Assembly: GCA_904501915.1 (NCBI GenBank) | Contig: CAJGCV010000060.1 | Span: forward strand, 1 to 12,975 | Origin: an uncultured Akkermansia sp. | Lineage (GTDB): Bacteria; Verrucomicrobiota; Verrucomicrobiia; Verrucomicrobiales; Akkermansiaceae | Length of the DNA stretch: 12,975 nt | Direction of reading: 5' to 3' | In this document: piece after piece, positions 6,739 to 12,910 of the stretch | How positions within the stretch are numbered: the first letter of the stretch is position 1 | Layout of the letters: the number at the start of each line of letters is the position of its first letter | Notes under the pieces: model-generated | The model's database searches: none | What the model was told of the DNA's origin: nothing | Seen by the model: only the letters and a program-made list of their open reading frames with translations | Made by a program: the position numbers and the translations under genes

Positions 6739-7555
6739 CAACGAAGAAGACAACGAACCCACCCCCATGCCGCAGGATGAAGCCCCTGCTCCGGTCATGG
6801 ATGCCGAGGGCGCTTTCACCCCAGGCTGGTTCACGCGATTTGAAGAGCTGCAGCCCTTCGCGGCCACGCTCTCCAAATTCCAACGCCCGGAGGCGCTGGC
6901 CAAAAGCTACGCCCACCTGGAAAAACTGCGCGGATACCCGGACACCGCAGATTCTGCCCGCATGGCAGCCTTCCGCACGGCAGTGGGGCTTCCCGCCACA
7001 GCAGAGGAATTCGCCATGCAGCGCCCCGATCATACGCCGGATGAACTCTGGGACGAAGAACTCGTCAACCAGCTCAGCGGCGTGGCATACGAATACGGCG
7101 TACCACCCAGGGCACTGGCTGCACTCGCTGAACGCTACACCAGCGAAGGCCGCAAATTCATGGAACGCTGCCAGTTGGAACAAGCCCAGGCTGTGGCCCG
7201 GGCAGAAGCGGAACTGCAACGCACCTGGGGACCGGCTTACGAAAGCAATCTGGACACCATCTCCAGTTTCCTCAAGACCATGAGCGAACGAGCAGGCGTG
7301 AACCTGGGCAACCTGGTGGAAAACCCCGCGCTGCGCGCCAACCCGGATTTCGCCAGGCTCATGCTGGAAATGGCCGGGCTTATGGATGAAGCCCCGCTGC
7401 ACACCGGCCAGCAGCCCGACCACAAAGGCGAAGCACACCGCATTGCGCACGACCCCACCCACCCGCTGCACGAGGCCTACATGCGAACCAGCCACCCGCA
7501 GCACCGCTACGCAAACGAACAATACGACCGCCTCGCATTCGGTCGCAAGCTGTAA
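6722..7555 (+). CDS. Phage capsid assembly scaffold-like protein
   Basis: 277 aa. The N-terminus is very acidic and Pro-rich (residues 1-30), followed by PEALAKSYAHLEKLRGYP (about 54-71), the helix-rich middle with GLPATAEEF and the ELVNQLSGVAYEYGVPP segment, and a long helix with AEAELQRTWGPAYESNL (about 160-176). A 'KSY..LEk' motif followed by 'L...WG..Y..N' is typical of scaffold proteins that sit between portal and capsid genes in podoviruses; they guide capsid-shell assembly and leave before DNA fills it. The His-rich segment near the end (HDPTHPLHEAYMRTSHPQH) is less usual. ATG at 6722 is used; an ATG at 6731 is possible. It is the last gene of the operon, followed by an intrinsic terminator rather than a capsid gene. 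Confidence 0.7.
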   Translation: MNKMHNNEEDNEPTPMPQDEAPAPVMDAEGAFTPGWFTRFEELQPFAATLSKFQRPEALAKSYAHLEKLRGYPDTADSARMAAFRTAVGLPATAEEFAMQRPDHTPDELWDEELVNQLSGVAYEYGVPPRALAALAERYTSEGRKFMERCQLEQAQAVARAEAELQRTWGPAYESNLDTISSFLKTMSERAGVNLGNLVENPALRANPDFARLMLEMAGLMDEAPLHTGQQPDHKGEAHRIAHDPTHPLHEAYMRTSHPQHRYANEQYDRLAFGRKL

Positions 7556-7580
7556 GGAACACGCTTCACCTGCAGCATTT

Positions 7581-7620
7581 TCCCCCAGCTCTGCTCGCGC
7601 AGAACCGGGGGATTCTTGTT
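7581..7620 (+). terminator. Intrinsic terminator after the scaffold-like gene
   Basis: Two nested stems: TCCCCC (7581-7586) pairs with GGGGGA (7607-7612), and inside it TCTGC (7590-7594) pairs with GCAGA (7599-7603) around a TCGC loop, followed by TTCTTGTT. It closes the portal operon 25 bases after the stop codon. The U-tract is present only for plus-strand transcripts. Confidence 0.7.
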
Positions 7621-7654
7621 ACTTCATACCGGGGAAAAAATGGAAGCTGCGCGC

Positions 7655-8464
7655 TCAGCGCCTGTGCCCGCCCCGGTGCCCACCATGGTGGCTGCCACCC
7701 CCTGGCCGCCCACCGGACGGCCGCATGGCCGGCCGCTGCCCACCGGCTTGCGGGCGTGACACCGCGGCATGATTTCTCTGCGGGCGCTGCATCTGCGGGC
7801 GGGCCTGCGGCCTGTTCATTGCCGGACGCTCAGCCCCTGCATGCCCGGCGGGTCTGCCCGCCTGCAGTCTGCCCGCCGGTTTATGCGGCATTGCAGGTCT
7901 GTGCTGCCTCGCGGGTTTGTGCTGCACCGCGGGTTTGTGCTGCACCGCAGGTTTATGCTGCGCTGCGGGTCTGTGCTGTACTGCTGGCCTGTGCTGCATT
8001 GCGGGCCTGTGCTGCACTGCAGGTTTGTGATGCATTACCGGTCTGGAATGCGCCGCAACATGCGGACGGTGAGCCACTGCCGGCTTGCGCCCGGGATGGT
8101 GCCAGGCCGGGTGGCGCACCGGGCAGCTCACGCGGTGCACATGCCGCGGGTAATGCCAATGCCCGCAATACCAGTGCGCCGGCCCCCAGCTGGGCACACA
8201 ACACCCCGCCGTGAGTGCATGAAAGCTGAAAATCGCCACGCCGGCAGAAGTATACCCATACACCGGCTGCCCATACGAATACCCGAATATCGGAAAACCA
8301 TTCACATCATACCGCGCATCATTCCACGACACTGAGGTGCTCACCCCGTGTGTACTCACACCTATGGAACCGCTCGTATACATCGGGTAATCATACACCG
8401 CACACGAACTCAATCCCAGTGCGGCACACGCTGCCACCGCCAGTCTTTTCATTTCCTTTTTCAT
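7655..8464 (-). CDS. Histidine-rich repeat lipoprotein
   Basis: 269 aa from the ATG at 8464. MKKEMKRLAV, a hydrophobic core and LGLSSC form a lipoprotein signal with the lipidated cysteine at position 21. Residues 22-80 carry a Tyr/Gly/Ser-rich segment (VYDYPMYTSGS; GFPIFGYSYGQPVYGY), then a His/Trp/Cys cluster (PAHWYCGHWHYPRHVHR, 95-111). Nine H-(R/K)-P-A-x-x hexads follow (146-199), and the chain ends in a Gly/Arg/His-rich tail (GGGSHHGGHRGGHRR). About 29 of 269 residues are histidine, suggesting metal, haem or polyanion binding; that is inference. The upstream GTG at 8572 lies before the predicted transcription start, so the ATG at 8464 is preferred (another lies at 8452). It diverges from rpmB. 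I do not recognise a family. Confidence 0.75.
   Translation of the reverse strand: MKKEMKRLAVAACAALGLSSCAVYDYPMYTSGSIGVSTHGVSTSVSWNDARYDVNGFPIFGYSYGQPVYGYTSAGVAIFSFHALTAGCCVPSWGPAHWYCGHWHYPRHVHRVSCPVRHPAWHHPGRKPAVAHRPHVAAHSRPVMHHKPAVQHRPAMQHRPAVQHRPAAQHKPAVQHKPAVQHKPARQHRPAMPHKPAGRLQAGRPAGHAGAERPAMNRPQARPQMQRPQRNHAAVSRPQAGGQRPAMRPSGGRPGGGSHHGGHRGGHRR
7868..8029 (-). repeat. Nine tandem 18-bp units coding for H(R/K)PAxx hexads
   Basis: The units encode HKPAVQ, HRPAMQ, HRPAVQ, HRPAAQ, HKPAVQ, HKPAVQ, HKPARQ, HRPAMP and HKPAGR in order. They differ mostly by single codons, as expected for a tandem array that expands and contracts by slippage or unequal crossing-over. On the plus strand the unit reads as variants of GCGGGTTTGTGCTGCACC. 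There are no spacers, so this is not a CRISPR array. Confidence 0.85.
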
Positions 8465-8540
8465 GGTCAGAATGCTGTTTGCTTTGTCAATGTAGCGTCC
8501 CGGCACTCGAAAATTATTTGAAAAATACAAAAATATTTTC

Positions 8541-8569
8541 ATTTTACCCCTGAAATCACTTTCTGTCAC
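8541..8569 (-). promoter_or_regulatory. Sigma-70-type promoter of the His-rich lipoprotein
   Basis: Read on the minus strand, GTGACA (8569-8564) lies 17 bases before TAAAAT (8546-8541), each one mismatch from consensus. Transcription would start near 8534, giving a leader of about 70 bases before the ATG at 8464. Confidence 0.55.
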
Positions 8570-8611
8570 CACCTCCCGTTGAACTTTTTACCCTTTTCCT
8601 TGTAGTTTTAC

Positions 8612-8639
8612 TTGACGCAGCGTCCAAATTGTGTAAAAT
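8612..8639 (+). promoter_or_regulatory. Sigma-70-type promoter of rpmB
   Basis: TTGACG (8612-8617), a 16-base spacer and TAAAAT (8634-8639) in an AT-rich stretch, 40 bases before the rpmB ATG. The -35 overlaps a perfect inverted repeat, GACGC-A-GCGTC (8614-8624), which could be a binding site for a regulator. Confidence 0.65.
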
Positions 8640-8679
8640 AGCGCACCGCATTAATTTTTAACATCACCTAGAACATCTT

Positions 8680-8958
8680 ATGTCCCGTATTTGCAACATC
8701 ACATTTGCCATGCCGCACAAGGGCCGCCGCATTCATCGTTCCGGTCTTGCCAAGAAGAAGGGTGGTATCGGCCGTCACGTCACCAAGGTGGTGAACCGCA
8801 CTGTGTATCCCAACCTCCAGGAGAAGCGCATCTGGGTGCCCGAGCTCAACGGTGGCAAGGGTGGCTACCTCCGCATGAAGCTTTCCTGCAAGGCTCTGCG
8901 CACCATCTCCAAGAACGGCGCCTACAACACCCTCAAGAAAGCCGGGATTCTATACTAA
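8680..8958 (+). CDS. rpmB: 50S ribosomal protein bL28
   Basis: 92 aa. The N-terminal MSRICNITFAMPHKGR and the C-terminal pair YPNLQEKRIWVPELNGG and KALRTISKNGAYNTLKKAGI are diagnostic of bL28, a small basic protein of the large ribosomal subunit. Only one cysteine (C5) is near the N-terminus, so the zinc-binding CxxC form is not present. The basic insertion KKKGGIGRHVTKVVNRTV is longer than in proteobacterial L28. The start is fixed by the conserved first residues; there is no Shine-Dalgarno sequence before it (the upstream bases are CACCTAGAACATCTT). It has its own promoter and stands apart from other ribosomal genes in the window. Confidence 0.95.
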   Translation: MSRICNITFAMPHKGRRIHRSGLAKKKGGIGRHVTKVVNRTVYPNLQEKRIWVPELNGGKGGYLRMKLSCKALRTISKNGAYNTLKKAGILY

Positions 8959-9065
8959 ATCCTGCTGCTTTTTTTGAACGGAGCGGCTACCCCCGGCGTC
9001 TACAATCAAAACGCCAGACCCGGAGGTGCCGCGCGGCGGTTCACAAACGAACGCGGACACCATCT

Positions 9066-9094
9066 GCAGGGTTTGACCCCCTGCCTTTACCTTT
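9066..9094 (+). terminator. Possible weak terminator or leader hairpin between rpmB and the 75-aa gene
   Basis: GCAGGG (9066-9071) pairs with CCCTGC (9079-9084) around a TTTGACC loop, followed by CTTTACCTTTA. The 154-base gap after rpmB also holds a 5-bp stem, GGATT/AATCC, that spans the rpmB stop and precedes seven T's (8969-8975). Neither is a strong terminator, so read-through from rpmB into the next gene is possible. I see no tRNA in the gap. Confidence 0.3.
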
Positions 9095-9112
9095 AAAGCT
9101 TACATAAAGAAA

Positions 9113-9340
9113 ATGACCCCGCAACAGACCAAGATCGCGATTCGTATCAACGACGACAACCTTAACCACCACTTGTGGAACAACCGCGGCGTGTGGTGGT
9201 GCCACGTAACCGTGCACAAACCGGATGCCACGGCTGAGCGCCTGCGTTTCTCGCTCAAGACCCGCAACATTGAGCGAGCCCGTCGTCTTCGCGACCGCAT
9301 CTTCGAGGACATCCAGCGCCACTTCGGCATCGCTGCCTGA
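9113..9340 (+). CDS. Small protein resembling the arm-type DNA-binding domain of tyrosine integrases
   Basis: 75 aa. NRGVWWCHVTVH (residues 24-35), RLRFSLKTRN (43-52) and IERARRLRDRIFEDI (53-67) give a three-strand sheet followed by a helix, with the 'W...V.......SL.T.....A...rd.i' pattern typical of the N-terminal arm-binding domain of tyrosine recombinases. The SAM-like and catalytic domains are absent and the gene ends cleanly at a strong terminator, so it is a free-standing small protein, not a visible truncation. It is basic in the second half and may bind DNA as an architectural or recombination-directionality factor. ATG at 9113 follows an A-rich stretch with no clear Shine-Dalgarno sequence. 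It lies after rpmB in the same direction. The family call is inference from pattern. Confidence 0.7.
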   Translation: MTPQQTKIAIRINDDNLNHHLWNNRGVWWCHVTVHKPDATAERLRFSLKTRNIERARRLRDRIFEDIQRHFGIAA

Positions 9341-9380
9341 TTTCCTCCCTGCCCTGCACAACTTTCCCTTTTTTTCCACA

Positions 9381-9414
9381 CGCCCGGTAGTTCACGCTAC
9401 CGGGCGTTTTCTGT
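9381..9414 (+). terminator. Strong intrinsic terminator after the 75-aa gene
   Basis: A perfect 10-bp stem, CGCCCGGTAG (9381-9390) with CTACCGGGCG (9397-9406), a six-base TTCACG loop and TTTTCTGT after it. It lies 40 bases after the stop codon. The following stretch up to the next terminator (9415-9539) holds nothing I can identify. Confidence 0.9.
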
Positions 9415-9539
9415 ATCCACACCAGGTGCCGGAGCACAGACCTTCATTCCTGCCGCTATGAGCATGGGGAACTGCCCCTTGCTTCGATAATGCAAACGGC
9501 CCGCCCCGCACACCCCATTAGACAGCTCACCTACCAGGG

Positions 9540-9578
9540 CACAAAACACCCGGCATTGCGCGCGTGGGCAATGCCGGG
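9540..9578 (-). terminator. Intrinsic terminator of the autotransporter gene
   Basis: A perfect 10-bp stem, CCCGGCATTG (9549-9558) with CAATGCCGGG (9569-9578), and a 10-base loop. Read on the minus strand it is followed by TGTTTTGT, so it serves the leftward gene that ends at 9607. Confidence 0.85.
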
Positions 9579-9606
9579 CATGAAGTTTAACTGCTCACAG
9601 CCTATA

Positions 9607-12600
9607 TCAGAAGCAGCAGCGCAGCGCAGCGTTCACCGACTGGTTCACCTGGTGGCTGCGGGCTTCCAGCGCATAGAATGCACCCACGCTCCAGGTGGAA
9701 TCGAACATCCAGTTAGCGCCAACCTGCATCATGAATGCGCCGCGGCCCAGATCCGACCCCTTACCCACGCGGTTAAAGCCATATACACTGGTATGCACTT
9801 CAGGGTCATCGCGGGAAATATCGGTCACATATGCCAGCGTAAGCTCCGTAGCCAGCACATTGGTACCCTCCATCTCGTAAATACCCGTCAGCGTCAGACC
9901 AAAGGGCACGCTCAGCGAGCTCATGGAACCATTACGGTATTCACGCTCACCGCCGGTGAAGGTCTCGGTGAATGAATCCTGATCCACGCTCTGGTATTCA
10001 AGCCCGGTGAAAAGGCTTGCCGTCACGCGTCCCAGCTGCACATTCCATGCCACCCGGGCACCGATGTTGAGCACCTCGTCATCCCAGTCTGCCTTGCCGG
10101 AAGTGCCGGCCTGGTAGGTCTCAGCCTCGTTCTCCACCATGCCGTATGCCACATGGCCGCTCACAGTAACGCTGCTGATTTTACCGGTCTTGGTCACATA
10201 CTGTGCCGTGAAGGCGGGCATGAGTGCCTTCTGGTCCACCTTCAGCTGCTTGTCGTCGGACTGGAAGTCGCCGAACATCTGGCCAAAGGCCACACCCGCG
10301 CGGAACTTCTCCGTAAAGGCATGCTGCAGGCCCACGGCATAGCCGCCGGCATTGCTGGTAAAGCCCTGGTCACCGCCCACGTTCATGAAACTGCCGATAC
10401 CCGCACCCCAGAAGGTAGTCTGCCCCGGCATGCCGATGAGGAACTGGTTCTCTGCCGTGCGGGCAAACTCATGTACTGCATTGGCCGAAGCCCACATCGT
10501 GTTGGCCATATTGGCAGAGTTGCTGTCCATCAGCGCGGCAAGGGCAGCCTTGCTCACCGTGGCATTGAACTTCAACTCTCCATCTTCAAACGTAATCGTG
10601 GAGCCCTCCTCCAGAAGTCCGGACTTATCCTGCAGATCCAGGGTAAAATCATCCTCGTCAGCATTGGAGTTATCGAATGAAATAAGCGTCAGGGCGGGCA
10701 GCTCCGTACCAGCTGCCAGAATGCCCATGGTCACATCCACCTTCACCGTTACCGTTTCTGTTCCGTTAGCGGGTTCAATGGTCAGCATCCCGACCTTCAG
10801 GGCAGAGTGGGTACCACTGCCATTCTCGTTCACATTTGCCGGTGTTGCACCATCAATGCTGAAGGAAAGGGTAGCCCCGCGGTTGATGGTCAGCGTTTCA
10901 TGATACTGATAACCCGGGCTGTTACCCACATGCAGACTGGCAGTGCTGGCGAGAATGGTATCGGCAAACGTGCCGCTGCCGGATACGCTGCCCTCCGCAT
11001 TAAGCGTACCGGCAATGGTACCATTATTCACCAACTCAGCAGTGCTTGTGATTGTACCGGTGATGATGCCATAGTTAGTCACTTTACCCTTGGCTGTCAC
11101 ATTACCCGTAATGCTGCTCCCGGTATTGTTATTCAACATCGCCCCCTCCTCCAGTGAGACATTGCCCGTAATGCTGTCCAAGTTCGTCACTGTACTACCC
11201 GCTTTGCTGGTAATATCTGCTGCCACCGTGCCCTCATTAGACAACTTGGTATCCGCAGCCAGAATCATCTCCGTTGAGCCAGTTCCCAGACCTACTGTCG
11301 TATCGCCGCCGATAACAACCGTGCCGCTGTTGACGTTCACCACGGCTGATTCATACTTTTCGCCATTCAGCTTCAACACATCGCTTGAACCAGTCTTACC
11401 GATTTCCAGTTTGGCTGCGGCCTGGCTACCTGTAGCAGATACAATGCTGTAATTCACAGACCCATTTCCGCCCAGTGACATGGTCTGGGTCTCTGCTGTT
11501 AACAGGGTACCACCTTCCTTACCGAGAATAATCTCATTGCTCAGCAATTCATCCGCCAGCCCGCTGGCATCGGCCGTGCCACCATTGAGCCAGACCAGAT
11601 TCTCGCTGGAAGGCATATTCTGCTCCCCCAGAACAACATCCTGACCTTCGCCTACTACAATATCGTTTTCATCTGGCCCGGCAGTTATGGAACCATCCCC
11701 CAGATACACATACACCAGATTATCATTACCCGTTACGGCGTAGTAATAGCAGTTCTCATTTTTCAAGGGCTTGTACCAGGTATATCCCTCATCCGCCTCA
11801 TAGTCATAAATTTCCTTTGCGGCATAGGGTTCCAGCAAATGCAAATTTTCCTCATTGATTTCATTGCAAATGAACAAAGGTATGGTCGGGTCTACTTCCC
11901 CAGCGCCTTCTACCCAATTACCGTTTTCGTCGTAATCTGTCGCCCCCGAGAAATACAGGATTGTTGTGGCTCGGCTAATGGTGATGGAGCCGGAAACCGT
12001 CAGGGTCGGATTATCCCCATTCACCAGAATATATCCCTGTTTCTCATATTGAGGATCATTCCATTCAGTGAATGTTGTTTCCTTCTGGATATTGAACGAT
12101 GTGCCGGCAAGTGTCAAATCACCTTCAATACGCGCACCGTTCCCCAGCGAACCCAGATTTCCCTCAACAATTAACTTTGTTGTAGGCGTAATACTCAGAT
12201 TTTTCATCCGGATAACAGCATCACCGCTTATGCCGTATTGTATTATGCTGCCACTTATCGTCGCATCACGCAAGTCCAGAATGGCATTATGAACCATTAA
12301 TGCCGGTGCCAGCCCAGTGACAGAGCCATTAATATCCACCTCCAGATTGAGAGCTTCATCGTCCCAGCTAGAAGACCCACTAACTTGCAAGGCAACTTCT
12401 TTTAAAGTAACACCAGTCTCAATGGTATATTTCCCCACTCCAACTATATTGAAGAAAAAATTATCGTCATACCAGGAAGAGTGTAAAGGCCCCAAAATAC
12501 CGTTCCCCGATAAAGTGTAATTCTGTGCAGAACTCCCATAATAAGATTCCCAGTTAAATTGCATATATGCCCAGTCGCCGTATTCATCAGTGAAAGTACC

Positions 12601-12789
12601 GGGACACCAGTTTCCATTCAGTTGGAGATTGCAATCTGTAGCTTGATAGTAGTGTGTATTATAAATATATTCATCCTCTGCCACTTCGGGCTTCATATTA
12701 TTGATGATGATAGTTTCCGCAGCCATGGCAGTAGTCATAAGAGCCACCGGCAGCGCCCGAAGGAGAGAAAGCGGTAAATGTAATTTCAT
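9607..12789 (-). CDS. Autotransporter (type V secretion) with beta-helix passenger
   Basis: 1060 aa. A signal peptide of the Akkermansia style (MKLHLPLSLLRALPVALMTTAMA, shown here in part as MKLHLPLSLL...TTAMA) is cleaved near A23. The passenger (about 24-760) has repeating short beta-strands with Asn/Gly/Thr turns, clearest at about 518-610 (SITGNVSLEEG; GIITGTITSTAELVNNG; GTIAGTLNAEG), and a NSPGYQYHETLTI motif near 625, like the VSPGNSPG junctions of such proteins. The C-terminal 297 residues (from about TMWASANAVHEF, 764) form the 12-strand-type barrel: GAGIGSFMNVGG, YAVGLQHAFTEKFRAGVAFG, and final strands ending in Phe. Such proteins display the passenger on the outer membrane or release it. 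Passenger function is unknown. Four passenger cysteines (53, 62, 308, 347) and a terminal CCF are unusual. The gene stands alone, with its own promoter and terminator. Confidence 0.93.
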   Translation of the reverse strand: MKLHLPLSLLRALPVALMTTAMAAETIIINNMKPEVAEDEYIYNTHYYQATDCNLQLNGNWCPGTFTDEYGDWAYMQFNWESYYGSSAQNYTLSGNGILGPLHSSWYDDNFFFNIVGVGKYTIETGVTLKEVALQVSGSSSWDDEALNLEVDINGSVTGLAPALMVHNAILDLRDATISGSIIQYGISGDAVIRMKNLSITPTTKLIVEGNLGSLGNGARIEGDLTLAGTSFNIQKETTFTEWNDPQYEKQGYILVNGDNPTLTVSGSITISRATTILYFSGATDYDENGNWVEGAGEVDPTIPLFICNEINEENLHLLEPYAAKEIYDYEADEGYTWYKPLKNENCYYYAVTGNDNLVYVYLGDGSITAGPDENDIVVGEGQDVVLGEQNMPSSENLVWLNGGTADASGLADELLSNEIILGKEGGTLLTAETQTMSLGGNGSVNYSIVSATGSQAAAKLEIGKTGSSDVLKLNGEKYESAVVNVNSGTVVIGGDTTVGLGTGSTEMILAADTKLSNEGTVAADITSKAGSTVTNLDSITGNVSLEEGAMLNNNTGSSITGNVTAKGKVTNYGIITGTITSTAELVNNGTIAGTLNAEGSVSGSGTFADTILASTASLHVGNSPGYQYHETLTINRGATLSFSIDGATPANVNENGSGTHSALKVGMLTIEPANGTETVTVKVDVTMGILAAGTELPALTLISFDNSNADEDDFTLDLQDKSGLLEEGSTITFEDGELKFNATVSKAALAALMDSNSANMANTMWASANAVHEFARTAENQFLIGMPGQTTFWGAGIGSFMNVGGDQGFTSNAGGYAVGLQHAFTEKFRAGVAFGQMFGDFQSDDKQLKVDQKALMPAFTAQYVTKTGKISSVTVSGHVAYGMVENEAETYQAGTSGKADWDDEVLNIGARVAWNVQLGRVTASLFTGLEYQSVDQDSFTETFTGGEREYRNGSMSSLSVPFGLTLTGIYEMEGTNVLATELTLAYVTDISRDDPEVHTSVYGFNRVGKGSDLGRGAFMMQVGANWMFDSTWSVGAFYALEARSHQVNQSVNAALRCCF

Positions 12790-12832
12790 AGTGATAAGGA
12801 ATGTTGTTCATCATTCCAGTCACTCCATGTTA

Positions 12833-12853
12833 CCCTTTCGGAATCCGTAAGGG
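12833..12853 (-). promoter_or_regulatory. Inverted repeat in the autotransporter leader
   Basis: CCCTTTCGG (12833-12841) and CCGTAAGGG (12845-12853) can pair at 8 of 9 positions around AAT. If transcription starts near 12875, the hairpin is in the 5' leader, about 44-64 bases before the start codon. It could affect mRNA stability or act as a protein-binding site. Confidence 0.4.
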
Positions 12854-12881
12854 GCTGCCTTATCATCTACTGTTCATAAAA

Positions 12882-12910
12882 GATTTAGAAAATACCGCTG
12901 CGCTTTTCAA
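12882..12910 (-). promoter_or_regulatory. Candidate sigma-70-type promoter of the autotransporter
   Basis: On the minus strand TTGAAA (12910-12905), a 17-base spacer and TAAATC (12887-12882). Transcription would begin near 12875 and give a leader of about 85 bases. The rest of the window beyond it (12911-12975) is AT-rich and holds no gene that I can see. Confidence 0.5.

Larger units (their letters stand above)
3020..7555. mobile_element. Phage-derived virion-assembly module (podovirus type, incomplete)
   Basis: Eight intact, overlapping or closely packed genes in two divergent operons. Recognisable parts are a gp11-type tail adaptor and a terminase-small-like protein on the minus strand, and a portal, a Bbp19-like protein and a scaffold-like protein on the plus strand. 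In podoviruses the usual run is portal, Bbp19-like gene, scaffold, major capsid protein, adaptor. Here the capsid gene is missing and the adaptor has been moved to the opposite strand. I see no integrase, large terminase, lysis, replication or repressor region, and no obvious flanking attachment repeats. The module lies directly between yraN and the rpmB region, and its composition resembles the neighbouring host genes by eye. It may be a domesticated remnant, a gene-transfer-agent-like locus or a phage satellite. Confidence 0.75.

Noticed and set aside
5626..6903. Long open frame (425 codons) on the minus strand across the portal gene
   Set aside because: It is a by-product of the GC-rich portal coding sequence; the protein is Arg/Ser-rich low-quality sequence, while the plus strand gives a clear portal protein.
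7868..8029. Regular short repeats considered as a CRISPR array
   Set aside because: The units are directly adjacent without spacers and encode in-frame hexapeptides.
7769..8335. Open frame of 188 codons on the plus strand opposite the His-rich lipoprotein
   Set aside because: It arises from the 18-bp repeats and their codon bias; the product is a Cys/Arg/Leu repeat without a signal or domain, and the minus frame has a lipoprotein signal and a promoter.
8976..9090. GC-rich folded stretch with GGTTCACAAAC considered as a tRNA or small RNA
   Set aside because: No acceptor stem or anticodon arm can be built around it; only short isolated stems are visible.
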